A stretch of 64,000 bases of DNA from UBA1181 sp963626555 (GCA_963626555.1 CAVFXQ010000009.1:1-64000), one strand, 5' to 3'. Counted from the first letter of the stretch, positions 17,168 to 26,416 are shown. Program-made: numbers and translations. Notes: generated by a model from the letters alone, not told the origin.

Positions 17168-18523
17168 ATGATAAATAGGAAGATAGAGCGTTGGTTAGAC
17201 CATTTTTTTAAAAATACGAAAAAAGCTTTGTTAATAACGGGTGCAAGGCAGATAGGGAAGACCTATTCGATAAGAGTTGCTGGGAAGCGGAATTTTGAGA
17301 ATTTTGTTGAGATAAACTTTATCAATTCGCCGGATGCTGTAAATATCTTTAGGGGGTCGAAGGATGCAAAAGAGGTTTTACTGAGGCTGTCTTCGTATAC
17401 CGATATACCTTTAGTAAAAGGGGAAACGTTGATATTTTTTGACGAAGTTCAAGTATATCCAGAGGTGGTTACGATGATAAAGTTTCTGGTGGATGAAGGA
17501 AGTTATCAGTATGTGATGAGTGGTTCTTTGTTGGGGGTAGAGTTGAATAATTTACGGTCGGAGCCTGTAGGGTATATGGATATAAAAGAGATGTATCCGC
17601 TTGATTTAGAAGAGTTTTTGTGTGCGATAGGATTGGCGTCAGGTGTGATAGAAACATTGCGCAGAAATTGGGAGGGTCGCACGGCTGTGGATGGGTTTGT
17701 CCATAGTCGGTTGATGAATGCATTTCGGCTTTATTTGGTAGTCGGTGGTATGCCAGAGGCGGTGCAAAGTTATTTAGACACGAATAACCTGCAGAATGTG
17801 AATGCCATTCAACAGAGTATTTTGAGAGAGTATCAAAGAGATATTACGAAATATAAAACGGATGATAACAGTCAGAAGTTGTACATTGACGAGATATTTC
17901 AGTTGATACCGTCTGAATTGAATGCGAAGAATAAGCGATTCATCTTAAAGAATCTGAATGAGAATGCAAGATATAGCACTTACGAAAATAGTTTTTTATG
18001 GTTGAGGGATGCAGGTGTAGCATTGCCGACCTATAGTGTTGAGGAACCCAAAATTCCATTGTTGTTGTCGAAGACGAGGAATCTGTTCAAACTGTTTCAG
18101 AGTGATGTAGGATTGTTGACGAGTCAGTTTGCTAATGGTATACAGTTGCAGTTGTTGAGTGGTGGAGAATCGGTCAACTTTGGCTCTGTCTATGAGAATG
18201 TTGTAGCGCAGGAGTTGAAGGCGCATGGGTTTAGCCTGTACTATTATAATAGTAAAAAGTTTGGAGAGTTGGATTTTGTTGTGGAATATGAGGGTCAAAT
18301 CTTGCCGATAGAGGTGAAGTCTGGAAAGTATTACGAGCGACACAATGCGTTGAGCAATGTGATGGCATCTTCGGAATATCAGATTCCAGAGGCACTCGTT
18401 TTGTGTGGAGGAAATGTTGATGTCAAAGAGAAAGTTGTTTATATGCCAATTTATATGATGATGTTTTTAGAAAAGAAGGAATTTGGGAGCGTTGTCTATA
18501 AGATAGATTTATCAGATTTGTAA
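17168..18523 (+). CDS. AAA+ ATPase, AAA_14/DUF4143 type
   Basis: The 451-residue protein has Walker A GARQIGKT at 25-32, Walker B LIFFDEVQVY near 83, and a VMSGSLLG sensor region. The C-terminal part has ELDFVVEYEGQ followed by PIEVKSGKYY, a good D...ExK PD-(D/E)XK pattern. It is a distant relative of the ATPase at 8856-9983, with different flanking repeats. The function is unknown for the family. ATG 17168 is chosen because the in-frame start at 17132 lies inside the promoter-like element. It stands alone between ychF and flavodoxin. Confidence 0.87.
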   Translation: MINRKIERWLDHFFKNTKKALLITGARQIGKTYSIRVAGKRNFENFVEINFINSPDAVNIFRGSKDAKEVLLRLSSYTDIPLVKGETLIFFDEVQVYPEVVTMIKFLVDEGSYQYVMSGSLLGVELNNLRSEPVGYMDIKEMYPLDLEEFLCAIGLASGVIETLRRNWEGRTAVDGFVHSRLMNAFRLYLVVGGMPEAVQSYLDTNNLQNVNAIQQSILREYQRDITKYKTDDNSQKLYIDEIFQLIPSELNAKNKRFILKNLNENARYSTYENSFLWLRDAGVALPTYSVEEPKIPLLLSKTRNLFKLFQSDVGLLTSQFANGIQLQLLSGGESVNFGSVYENVVAQELKAHGFSLYYYNSKKFGELDFVVEYEGQILPIEVKSGKYYERHNALSNVMASSEYQIPEALVLCGGNVDVKEKVVYMPIYMMMFLEKKEFGSVVYKIDLSDL

Positions 18524-18696
18524 AATAAATAAAACCTGCATAAAAAGAAAAAAATCGGCTTTTATATCCCCACAAATGGCTATAAGGAGGCGAAAAAATT
18601 ACCAACAAATGGGGATTTCAAGAAAGGAAATAGGGTATTAAATTTGTATCGTTAAAAGAAAGAAAAAGTTACAAACCATAATAAACAAGAAAAGAA

Positions 18697-19185
18697 ATGA
18701 GTAAAGTAGGAGTTTTCTTTGGTTCAAGTACAGGGGTTACTGAAGAGATCGCAGGAAAGATCGCAGAGAAGTTGGGTGCTGATGTTCATAATGTATCTGA
18801 GGCAGACAAAGCCATGGTTGAAAGTTACGATGCATTGGTTTTGGGAAGTTCGACTTGGGGAAGTGGTGATTTGCAAGACGATTGGTACGATGGTATCAAA
18901 GTTTTCAAGGAGGCTGACCTCAGTGGCAAGAAAATTGCGCTTTTCGGATTAGGAGATAGTAGTTCGTTCAGCGACACATTCTGCGATGCGATCGGTTTGA
19001 TTTACAAAGACCTTCAAGGTAAAGGAGCTGAGTTCGTAGGTTCTGTATCAACAGATGGGTACACGTTTGATTCATCGGTGTCTGTAGAAGGAGATAAGTT
19101 CGTTGGCTTGCCATTGGATGAGGTAAACGAGTCGTTCAAGACAGATGAGAGAATTGACGCATGGGTAGGTTCGTTGAACCTCTAA
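18697..19185 (+). CDS. fldA: flavodoxin
   Basis: Flavodoxin is a small FMN electron carrier that can replace ferredoxin, often under iron limitation. The 162-residue protein has the phosphate-binding loop GSSTGVTEEIA near 9-19, the aromatic FMN-stacking region SSTWGSGDLQDDW near 54, and LFGLGDSSSFSDTFCDA, all typical of long-chain flavodoxin. A -7 element TAAATTTG lies at 18639-18646. The gene pairs with a DUF2023 gene downstream, as in other Bacteroidota. Confidence 0.95.
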   Translation: MSKVGVFFGSSTGVTEEIAGKIAEKLGADVHNVSEADKAMVESYDALVLGSSTWGSGDLQDDWYDGIKVFKEADLSGKKIALFGLGDSSSFSDTFCDAIGLIYKDLQGKGAEFVGSVSTDGYTFDSSVSVEGDKFVGLPLDEVNESFKTDERIDAWVGSLNL

Positions 19186-19196
19186 AAAAAGGACTC

Positions 19197-19256
19197 AGAC
19201 GTAAATTATTGAAATTGGCAATATAATGTTTTTCTTCATTCTATGAAATTACGTCT
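19197..19256 (+). terminator. weak terminator-like hairpin between fldA and DUF2023
   Basis: AGACGTAA at 19197-19204 pairs with TTACGTCT at 19249-19256, followed by a T-run, but the loop is 44 bases. It may reduce read-through from fldA into the DUF2023 gene, or be a partial attenuator. Confidence 0.35.
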
Positions 19257-19272
19257 TTTTTAGTTTACAATT

Positions 19273-19653
19273 ATGAAAAAAATAGCATTTGTGCCAGGGG
19301 AATTCAAGGTCTTAGCGAACCACATCTATGAATTCAAGAAAGGGGTGAGAAATTTGGTTCTTTACACGTTAGATGTAAAGTATGCCGATATGGCATGTCA
19401 GCGGCTTGAGAGCCAGGAGATTGCGTATTTTAAGCAAGAGGTAAACGGACAAAACGTGAACCTTTATTTTGGCGAGCCAGCGTGCTTGAACGTAATCAAG
19501 AGTTTCATCAATCGACCACTCAACCAATTGACACCCGAGGAAGATTTCATATTAGGTGCATTGTTGGGTTACGACATCTGCAAACAGTGTACCCGGTTCT
19601 GCGAAAGGAAAAAAAGGTGCAACAAGGAAAACTCCCTTTCCGAGATTGCCTAA
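19273..19653 (+). CDS. DUF2023 family protein, flavodoxin partner
   Basis: The 126-residue protein fits DUF2023, a Bacteroidota family usually encoded next to flavodoxin, as here. Near the C-terminus it has a cysteine cluster, CKQCTRFCERKKRC, that could bind a metal or an iron-sulfur cluster. That spacing and the flavodoxin context suggest a role in iron-responsive electron transfer, but no function is established. Length is typical and the gene ends before a strong terminator. Confidence 0.82.
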   Translation: MKKIAFVPGEFKVLANHIYEFKKGVRNLVLYTLDVKYADMACQRLESQEIAYFKQEVNGQNVNLYFGEPACLNVIKSFINRPLNQLTPEEDFILGALLGYDICKQCTRFCERKKRCNKENSLSEIA

Positions 19654-19691
19654 AGGACAAAATGCTAATCATATTATGATCTACCTTGCAG

Positions 19692-19722
19692 AAGGCTCCC
19701 ATTTTGAATGGGAGCCTTTTTA
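19692..19722 (+). terminator. rho-independent terminator after DUF2023
   Basis: A perfect 12-bp stem, AAGGCTCCCATT at 19692-19703 against 19707-19718, with a 3-base loop and TTTT-rich tail. Confidence 0.9.
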
Positions 19723-19827
19723 TCGTCAACATTAACAAAATTCTCCTACTCATTGCTTAAAAATCACTATTCTTAGTGTTTTCGACTTGGTATTTTTGCT
19801 TTGTGTTAGGAAGAAAAAGTTGATACC

Positions 19828-22800
19828 ATGAAAAAACATAGAATTATGAAACGTACGATATTGTGCTTGTTATTGGCGTGTTGTTGTTTGTGTATGCAGG
19901 CAGCACGAAATCTTGAGTGGCTTGATCGTGGACTGGTGGCAGTGAAGACGACGAATGGTGTTTTTCTCAGTTGGCGTGTACTTGGAACAGACCCTACTGA
20001 TATTGGTTTTAACCTCTATCGCGATGGCACGAAAGTCAATGCTTCTCCTATCACCACTTGTTCGAACTATACGGATGCAAGTGGCTCTACATCATCTACT
20101 TACACAGTGAAGCCTGTGATAAATGGCGTTGAGAATGGTATTGGAGGAACTGCTAATGTATGGTCTTCGCAGTCGTTGACTATTAAATTGAATCGTCCAA
20201 CGTCAAGTAACTGCACCTATTCTCCTAATGATTGCAGTGTGGGTGATGTGGATGGAGATGGTCAATGGGAAATAATCTTGAAATGGGATCCTTCTAATAG
20301 TCAGGATAACTCGAAAAGTGGAAAGACGGATAAAGTTTACTTAGACTGCTACGAGTTGGATGGTACGCAACGTTGGCGTATTGACCTCGGTTATAATATT
20401 CGTGCGGGTGCACACTATACTCAGTTTTTGGTGGGCGATTATGACGGAGATGGGAAAGCGGAAGTAGTATGTAAAACTGCTCCTGGAACAAAGGATGGAA
20501 AGGGAAACTATTTGAGCAAAGGCCCTGCTGCCAGTGCCGATCATAGTCAGGTTTATCGTAATTCTAAAGGATATATATTAACGGGACCAGAATATCTGAC
20601 TATTTTCAATGGTTTAACGGGAGAGGAGATTTCAACGGTAGATTTCAATCCAGGACGTGGAACGGTTAGTTCGTGGGGTGATAAATATGGAAATCGTGTT
20701 GATCGTTTTCTGGCAACGAATGCCTATTTAGGGAATGGCAATAATCCAAGCATTGTTTATGTGCGTGGTTATTACACTAGAATGGCAGTAACGGCATGGG
20801 ATTTTAATGGGTCTACCCTCACTCAACGTTGGTATTACAATGCGGCGACAAGTGGCAAAGAGGGCTATGGACAGGGGAACCACAACTTGGCTTGTGGTGA
20901 TGTTGACAATGATGGCTATGATGAGATTATCCATGGTGCATGTGCTATTGATCATAATGGGAAATTTATGTACCGAACAGGTTTAGGACATGGAGATGCC
21001 ATGCATTTCGGTGATTTGAACCCAGACCGTGATGGTTTGGAGGTCTTCTGTGTGCATGAGGAGACTTCTGCCGCATACGGTTATGAGTATCACGATGCTC
21101 GTACAGGTGAAATCCTCGGTGGTGCGAAGACGGGTACAGACAATGGTCGTGGTATCGCCGCAGACATTGATGCTTCTTCAAGAGGGTATGAGGCCTGGTC
21201 TGGAGGAAATGGTAATGTTATCAAGTGTGATGGTACGGAGGGTGGCACACGCAATGGTTTGTCGCAAAATTTCCGTCTTTATTGGGATGGAGACTTGCAA
21301 GACGAGTTGATGGATGGCGGTTATACAGAAGATTTCACCATCACTAAATGGATTTCTAATAATAACGTAAGTACAATCTATACTTTACCAGGAAAATCTT
21401 GCAATACGACAAAACGCACACCAAACCTTTCTGCTGATATTTTAGGTGATTGGCGTGAGGAGGTCATTTCGCACAATGGCGCTGACGAACTCTACATCAC
21501 GACAACAGTTATTCCAACGGATTACAAGATGTATACGTTGATGCATGATCCTATTTATCGTAATGCTATATCGTGGCAGAATACAGCCTACAATCAGCCA
21601 CCTCACCTTGGATTTTGGTTGGGGAGTGGTAAGTTCCCTACGCCAGACATCAATCTTGTTGGTGGAGATCAAGAGATTGTCATACTTCCTCCAACATTGA
21701 CAAAAAACGGAGGGGGAAGTTCCTCTCAAACAGTGGCTGTTGGCTCAAACATCTCGGATTTCTCATTTGTGTGGGAGAATGCCTCAACGGTGAAAATCTC
21801 GTGGGAGCCTTTCGTGCCTGAGGGACTCTCCGTGAAGATCGATGATGCTGACAAACGCATCTCGTTCACGGGTGCATCTAATGTGAGTGGAAAATATACT
21901 TATAGTATTACAACAATCAGTGGATATGAGACAGAAGCATCAAAGTCGGGTACGCTCGTTTTCGGTGATGGTACTTATCCCAAAGCTACTCTTCAGAAAT
22001 GTGGAGGTGGCAGTTCTAAACAGTCAGTCCCTTTAGATTCGGTCATCTATAGTTTCTATTACAAGTGGAATTACGCTGAGACGGTAAGTGTTACCTGGGA
22101 ACCAAGCACGCCTGAGGGTATTAATGTTGATATTGATAATGACAGCAAAGAAGTGCATTTTTCAGGTGGTGTAACGAATGCATCCGCTTGCGATCAATCA
22201 TTCAATTTCACGGTCACAACGGTAGGAAATCCATCTGGTTTGGATAGTACAAAGACTGGTAGGATTACCGTCACCAAGACAAGTCATGTGTTTGAATGTT
22301 CTGCTACCAACGGTGATTGGGACGAAGGTACCTATTGGAATGACAATGCTGTACCTACCGATTGCGACACTGCTTATTTGCGAACTGGCGAGGCTAACAT
22401 TACTTCCGACGTTCGTGCGTTGACTTATGTTGAGACAGATGGCATTTTTAGAATCCGCGATAACGTGGCAGTCCGTGAAGTGCATTTCGTGGGTGGACAG
22501 TTGAAGTCGTACACTAGTAATCCAGAGTTTCGACTCACGGCTTCTGCACTCTATTTTGACAGCGATACGAAAGTAACTGTTGGCTCTGTCGAGACTTCGC
22601 TTTTTAAAATTAACGGTGCGATCATGGGGGAAGGAAATGTAACCAAAGTAGGTATTGGAACACTTTATCTTAACGCTTCTGCGGCAGATTTCTCTGGTAA
22701 GTGGATGCAGGCAGAGGGTACGTTGCAAGTAGTTAAGTCTGATGCTTTAGGAAAGACGGGTGTCGAAGTAGACAAAGATGCTATATTACAGATTGATGTT

Positions 22801-23262
22801 ACTAATACAACGGGTTCCTTATCAATGGAGTCGGGAGCAACCACAGTGTTGAATGCCGATCTCACCGTAAGCTATGCAACTTTGGGCGATAAAAAATTGC
22901 CTGCAGGAACATACACTGCATCTGATTATCCAGATTTTCTTTCTGGAACAGCTAATCTGATTGTTACGGTTGGAGAGTCTTCAACCTCTACTATGGAGAT
23001 TGAGGCGGATGAAAAAGAGGTGGTTCTTGTTCCGAATCCTGCTAAGTCAATTACAACGTTACAATTTACTGCAGATAATGTGAGTAAATATGTGATTGAT
23101 GTAGTTGGTTTGACTGGATCTGTTCTGAAGAGCGAGACTGGTATCGCATTTGAGGGGAAAAACAGGGTGCAGTTGGAGGTGTCAGACCTTTCTGCTGGCA
23201 TCTATTTAGTTATAGTGTCGTTGGAAAATGAGGTAAAGGTTTTGAAGCTGATCGTTGAGTAA
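19828..23262 (+). CDS. rhamnogalacturonan lyase (PL11-like), T9SS-exported
   Basis: The 1144-residue secreted protein has a signal peptide, then a catalytic region resembling PL11 rhamnogalacturonan lyases (opening LEWLDRGLVAVKT, then Ca-binding-like VGDVDGDGQWE and VGDYDGDGKAE loops), to about residue 615. Two related beta modules follow (about 620-710 and 716-815), each opening with a GGGSS motif, then an autotransporter-like beta region, and a C-terminal sorting region near 1055-1144 (VVLVPNPAKSITTLQF; GIYLVIV) typical of T9SS cargo. It should cleave pectin backbone at the cell surface. A -7 TATTTTTG is at 19791. Start at 19828 or 19846. Confidence 0.9.
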   Translation: MKKHRIMKRTILCLLLACCCLCMQAARNLEWLDRGLVAVKTTNGVFLSWRVLGTDPTDIGFNLYRDGTKVNASPITTCSNYTDASGSTSSTYTVKPVINGVENGIGGTANVWSSQSLTIKLNRPTSSNCTYSPNDCSVGDVDGDGQWEIILKWDPSNSQDNSKSGKTDKVYLDCYELDGTQRWRIDLGYNIRAGAHYTQFLVGDYDGDGKAEVVCKTAPGTKDGKGNYLSKGPAASADHSQVYRNSKGYILTGPEYLTIFNGLTGEEISTVDFNPGRGTVSSWGDKYGNRVDRFLATNAYLGNGNNPSIVYVRGYYTRMAVTAWDFNGSTLTQRWYYNAATSGKEGYGQGNHNLACGDVDNDGYDEIIHGACAIDHNGKFMYRTGLGHGDAMHFGDLNPDRDGLEVFCVHEETSAAYGYEYHDARTGEILGGAKTGTDNGRGIAADIDASSRGYEAWSGGNGNVIKCDGTEGGTRNGLSQNFRLYWDGDLQDELMDGGYTEDFTITKWISNNNVSTIYTLPGKSCNTTKRTPNLSADILGDWREEVISHNGADELYITTTVIPTDYKMYTLMHDPIYRNAISWQNTAYNQPPHLGFWLGSGKFPTPDINLVGGDQEIVILPPTLTKNGGGSSSQTVAVGSNISDFSFVWENASTVKISWEPFVPEGLSVKIDDADKRISFTGASNVSGKYTYSITTISGYETEASKSGTLVFGDGTYPKATLQKCGGGSSKQSVPLDSVIYSFYYKWNYAETVSVTWEPSTPEGINVDIDNDSKEVHFSGGVTNASACDQSFNFTVTTVGNPSGLDSTKTGRITVTKTSHVFECSATNGDWDEGTYWNDNAVPTDCDTAYLRTGEANITSDVRALTYVETDGIFRIRDNVAVREVHFVGGQLKSYTSNPEFRLTASALYFDSDTKVTVGSVETSLFKINGAIMGEGNVTKVGIGTLYLNASAADFSGKWMQAEGTLQVVKSDALGKTGVEVDKDAILQIDVTNTTGSLSMESGATTVLNADLTVSYATLGDKKLPAGTYTASDYPDFLSGTANLIVTVGESSTSTMEIEADEKEVVLVPNPAKSITTLQFTADNVSKYVIDVVGLTGSVLKSETGIAFEGKNRVQLEVSDLSAGIYLVIVSLENEVKVLKLIVE

Positions 23263-23290
23263 GACAATAAGAATAATTTTCTTCATGTAC

Positions 23291-23330
23291 GAGGTGGAGG
23301 TTGGCCGAGTTGGTCAGTCTCCACTTCTTT
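23291..23330. terminator. terminator between lyase and queH
   Basis: GAGGTGGAG at 23291-23299 pairs with CTCCACTTC at 23319-23327, one G-U pair, with further inner pairing of TGGCC and GGTCA. It ends in TTTT on the plus strand and lies between convergent genes. Confidence 0.7.
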
Positions 23331-23332
23331 TG

Positions 23333-23965
23333 CTATTTCGTATGGTGTAGAGAAATATTTCGCATAGAGAAAATACATCCGCAATAGTCTTGACGGTAGA
23401 TTTGATGTTCGCGAGTGATGACAATTGATCGTTCATAGCCTTTCTTTCGTTTGAAATCAGATGGGAGATGTTTCACATGGTAGATTTCTGACAATGACTC
23501 TCCTATCTCGTTGATTTTATCTGCGTTTTTCTTCGGACTGATGCTTAGTGTCGTCGTAAAATAGTCACAATTGAATTTTTGTGCAAGATAGGCTGCTCGT
23601 TCCATTCTCAACCGATAGCATACAAAGCAACGTTCGCCCAATTCAGGCTCCTTTTCCAATCCTTTGACAGCCTCATAGAAGACATTGGGACGATACTCAC
23701 CTTCAATGATGGTGATAGGATATTTAGTGTGCATCTCGCTGATTAGCCTACGAAACTCCGAGAATCGATGCTCATATTCTTCTACAGGAGCGATGTTTGG
23801 ATTGTAGAAAAAAGCAGTGATTTGGAAGTGTTCTGATAGATACTCTAAGGTGTAGCTGCTGCACGGACCGCAGCAACAATGCAACAGTAATGTAGGAGGT
23901 TCGTCAGTCCCAGAGTAAGACTCAATTAGTCGGTCTAATTTTCTTTGATAGTTTATTCTGTTCAT
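23333..23965 (-). CDS. queH: epoxyqueuosine reductase QueH
   Basis: QueH carries out the last step of queuosine synthesis, reducing epoxyqueuosine in tRNA; it replaces QueG in many bacteria. The 210-residue protein has the cysteine motif LHCCCGPCSS near 28-37, FFYNPNIAP, GERCFVCYRLRM near 107, and the C-terminal DYCGC, the conserved cysteines that bind iron-sulfur and substrate. Length is typical. It is encoded alone and convergent with the lyase gene. A divergent lipoprotein gene starts 81 bases upstream. Confidence 0.93.
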   Translation of the reverse strand: MNRINYQRKLDRLIESYSGTDEPPTLLLHCCCGPCSSYTLEYLSEHFQITAFFYNPNIAPVEEYEHRFSEFRRLISEMHTKYPITIIEGEYRPNVFYEAVKGLEKEPELGERCFVCYRLRMERAAYLAQKFNCDYFTTTLSISPKKNADKINEIGESLSEIYHVKHLPSDFKRKKGYERSIVITREHQIYRQDYCGCIFSMRNISLHHTK

Positions 23966-24046
23966 TTCAACGCTAAAAAGACACTATCTTTTTTAATTTG
24001 TAAATTAACTAAGAATATCTTTTTTTTGCACCATAAAATTAGAATT

Positions 24047-24931
24047 ATGAAAAAAATATCGAACTTATTTCTATTAGTGGCTACAATGTCTCTTTTTTCA
24101 TGTAGCTCAAAAAACATTGAAAACGGTCAGTCTTCAGAGATTGATAGCACTGAATTGGCTGAAATAGACACTGTTAAGGCGGTTGTCGTAGAAGAATCTC
24201 TATCGTCTGAGTCGGGGCTTTTGCTTGTAGATTCTGTTCGTATAGTTAATAAAGTGCCTGATATGACCAACGAGGGAGATTCAACGAATTATGTACTATA
24301 TTTCGAGTATCCCATGTCAAATGACAATTCGGTTTTGGCAGATACTATTCGTAATTATGTGGTTAACACTATTTTATGTTCAAACGAAGGAAAATCCATT
24401 CTTGGGGAGAAAGACATAAATAAGGTGTCTGCTTTTGTTGAAGACGTATACGCCTCTTCTTTTAAGGATAGAGAAGAATATGGTTTGGAAATAAGAAAAG
24501 TAGCAGACAATCACAATTTTGTGTCGTTCCTTTCAAGTGGTTACGAATTTCCTCGTGGTGCAGCTCACGGTTCGTATGGTTGCGTCGGAACTACTTTCTT
24601 GAAAAATTCTTTGCAGAGAATCTCATGGGATTGTTTCAAGGACACTCAGTCAAGATCATTTAAAAAGTTGATGGTGAAGTATTTGAAGTTGTTCTTTTCT
24701 GAGGATGGAAAGACGCCGATTTCAGACAAAGAATTGGAAGAGATAATCATTGAGCCAGTGGGAGTGCCTACTAATTGTCCGTATTTCACCGCGGAAGGAG
24801 CGGTTTTCAATTACGGAATATACGCTATCGCCCCTTATTGCTACGGAGATCCTTCTTTCGTCGTCCCTTTTGATGAAATCAAGCCCTTCATAAAGAGTGA
24901 AATAATAGAAGCTCTTGGATTGAATAAATAA
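24047..24931 (+). CDS. lipoprotein with DUF3298/RsiV-like domain
   Basis: The 294-residue protein starts with a signal peptide ending LFSCSS, a lipobox, so it is probably a lipoprotein. The C-terminal half (SGYEFPRGAAHGSYGCVGTTF; ISWDCFKD; AEGAVFNYGIYAIAPYCYGDPSFVVPFDEI) resembles the DUF3298/RsiV domain known from sigma-factor-linked lysozyme sensors, but no sigma factor lies nearby. A role in envelope sensing or as a structural lipoprotein is only a guess. The start at 24047 places the signal peptide first; a start at 23945 would overlap queH. Confidence 0.75.
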   Translation: MKKISNLFLLVATMSLFSCSSKNIENGQSSEIDSTELAEIDTVKAVVVEESLSSESGLLLVDSVRIVNKVPDMTNEGDSTNYVLYFEYPMSNDNSVLADTIRNYVVNTILCSNEGKSILGEKDINKVSAFVEDVYASSFKDREEYGLEIRKVADNHNFVSFLSSGYEFPRGAAHGSYGCVGTTFLKNSLQRISWDCFKDTQSRSFKKLMVKYLKLFFSEDGKTPISDKELEEIIIEPVGVPTNCPYFTAEGAVFNYGIYAIAPYCYGDPSFVVPFDEIKPFIKSEIIEALGLNK

Positions 24932-24940
24932 AATGTGTTG

Positions 24941-24971
24941 TTTGTCTCTCTATCAAAAAAGACTATTTTTG
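24941..24971 (+). promoter_or_regulatory. mscL promoter
   Basis: TTTG at 24941-24944, a 19-base spacer and TATTTTTG at 24964-24971 match the Bacteroidota promoter consensus exactly. The mscL start codon follows 38 bases later. Confidence 0.75.
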
Positions 24972-25009
24972 TAGGGAAAACGAGTAAAGAAAAATAAATA
25001 CGAAAGAAA

Positions 25010-25453
25010 ATGAAGAGTAAATTTTTGTCAGAGTTCAAAGAGTTCGCAGTTCGTGGTAATGTAATCGATATGGCAGTCGGTGTGATCATCGGTGGTGCTT
25101 TCGGCAAGATCGTTACTTCGTTGGTTTCAGATATTTTTATGCCTTTGATTTCGTTGGCGACGGGTGGCGTTGATTTTACCAACTGGTTCGTTCAGTTAGG
25201 TGGTCGTGAAGTGGAAATTTATGATACGCTGGCAAAGGCACAGGAGGCAGGTGTTGCGGTGTTGAGTTTTGGTAATTTTCTCCAGGTGTTGTTTGATTTC
25301 ATTATCGTCGCTTTCTGTATCTTCTTATTCATCAAGTTGCTTAACTCCTTGAAGAAGAAAGAAGAGGCTCCTGCTGCTCCAGCTCCAGAACCTACGCCTT
25401 CTAAAGAAGAGTTGTTGTTAACTGAAATTCGTGATTTGTTGAAGAACAAATAA
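25010..25453 (+). CDS. mscL: large-conductance mechanosensitive channel
   Basis: MscL is a pentameric membrane channel that opens under tension to release solutes on osmotic downshock. The 147-residue protein has the opening FKEFAVRGNVIDMAVGVIIGGAFGKIV with the pore-lining first helix, a periplasmic loop, and a second membrane helix near 98-115 (FLQVLFDFIIVAFCIFLFI). A cytoplasmic tail rich in Ala, Pro and Lys ends in a helical segment. Length is typical. It has its own promoter and is followed by a terminator-like hairpin. Confidence 0.96.
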   Translation: MKSKFLSEFKEFAVRGNVIDMAVGVIIGGAFGKIVTSLVSDIFMPLISLATGGVDFTNWFVQLGGREVEIYDTLAKAQEAGVAVLSFGNFLQVLFDFIIVAFCIFLFIKLLNSLKKKEEAPAAPAPEPTPSKEELLLTEIRDLLKNK

Positions 25454-25486
25454 GAATGAGGTGAGCGTTTTCATGTAAGTAAAAAC

Positions 25487-25530
25487 AGACCGTCGCTCCT
25501 TGTATTAATGAGGTGCTGCGGTCTTTCTCT
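25487..25530 (+). terminator. putative terminator after mscL
   Basis: AGACCG at 25487-25492 pairs with CGGTCT at 25519-25524; inner GCTCC and GAGGTGC give imperfect extra pairing. A T-rich stretch follows. Confidence 0.55.
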
Positions 25531-25557
25531 TTTCATACTATCATATTAGAAAACAAA

Positions 25558-26325
25558 ATGGAAAAATTGACTTTAATAAAGGTTGGCGGTAAGATTGTCG
25601 AAGAGCAAGATACTTTGACCGCTCTCCTTGAGCGTTTCTCAAAGATAGAAGGGTATAAAGTATTGGTGCATGGAGGGGGTCGTTCTGCTACGGCATTGGC
25701 TACTCAGTTGGGAATTGAAAGTAAGATGGTGAATGGTCGTCGTATTACTGATGCTGATATGCTTCGTGTGGTTACTATGGTTTATGGCGGTTTAGTCAAT
25801 AAGACGATCGTCGCTAAACTTCAAGCCTTGAATATTAATGCTTTAGGACTGACAGGAGCTGATATGAACTATATGCAGTCGGATAAAAGACCAGTCAAGG
25901 ATGTCGACTATGGTTTTGTGGGTGATGTGAAGAAGGTGGATGCCGACTTACTCTCCGATTTGATTAAAAAAGGGGTTGTTCCTGTTTTGGCTCCACTCAC
26001 ACATGACAAGAAGGGTAATTTGTTGAATACCAATGCCGATACGATTGCAGGGGAGGCGGCTAAAGCATTAGCCAAGCATTTTGATGTTACGTTGGTTTAT
26101 TGTTTTGAGAAGAAGGGCGTTTTAATGGATGCCAACGATGATGATAGTGTCATTCCTGAGATTACAAAAGATTTGTTCGTAAAGTATGTAGAACAGGAGA
26201 TTATCCAAGGTGGAATGATTCCAAAATTAGAGAATGCCTTCGCAGCCATTGATGCTGGTGTAAAAGAGGTTGTCATCACCGAGGCAGGTCAGATTGGCGG
26301 CAATACGGGAACAGTGGTGAAATAG
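25558..26325 (+). CDS. argB: acetylglutamate kinase
   Basis: ArgB phosphorylates N-acetylglutamate, the second step of arginine synthesis. The 255-residue protein has KVGGKIVEE near 7-15, the glycine-rich VHGGGRSATALATQLG near 38, and the nucleotide-binding end region IIQGGMIPKLENAF and GGNTGTVV. The ATG at 25558 is preferred to 25513 because the fold starts directly at LTLIKVGG. The gene is alone: argC lies 29 kb further on, so arginine genes are scattered here. No arginine operator was seen. Confidence 0.95.
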   Translation: MEKLTLIKVGGKIVEEQDTLTALLERFSKIEGYKVLVHGGGRSATALATQLGIESKMVNGRRITDADMLRVVTMVYGGLVNKTIVAKLQALNINALGLTGADMNYMQSDKRPVKDVDYGFVGDVKKVDADLLSDLIKKGVVPVLAPLTHDKKGNLLNTNADTIAGEAAKALAKHFDVTLVYCFEKKGVLMDANDDDSVIPEITKDLFVKYVEQEIIQGGMIPKLENAFAAIDAGVKEVVITEAGQIGGNTGTVVK

Positions 26326-26393
26326 TAAATTTATTCTGAAAAATTTGCAGATAAGCGCGAAACGCATTAATTTCGCACTACTAAAAAATAGAG

Positions 26394-26416
26394 TTAGGGA
26401 GTTTGACGTTCCCTAA
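26394..26416. repeat. short inverted repeat after argB
   Basis: TTAGGGA at 26394-26400 pairs with TCCCTAA at 26410-26416. No T-run follows. It could be a weak argB terminator or an operator ahead of the leu leader; no promoter of the usual type was found in 26326-26471. Confidence 0.4.

Noticed and set aside
18540..18620. CCCCACAAATGG and CAACAAATGGGG near 18.57-18.62 kb as an inverted repeat
   Set aside because: Only about seven bases pair at the ends and the rest is directly, not inversely, similar; no support for a functional hairpin.
22198..22728. 176-codon frame on the minus strand inside the rhamnogalacturonan lyase gene
   Set aside because: It is antisense to a T9SS cargo protein whose frame is continuous, and shows no recognisable motif.
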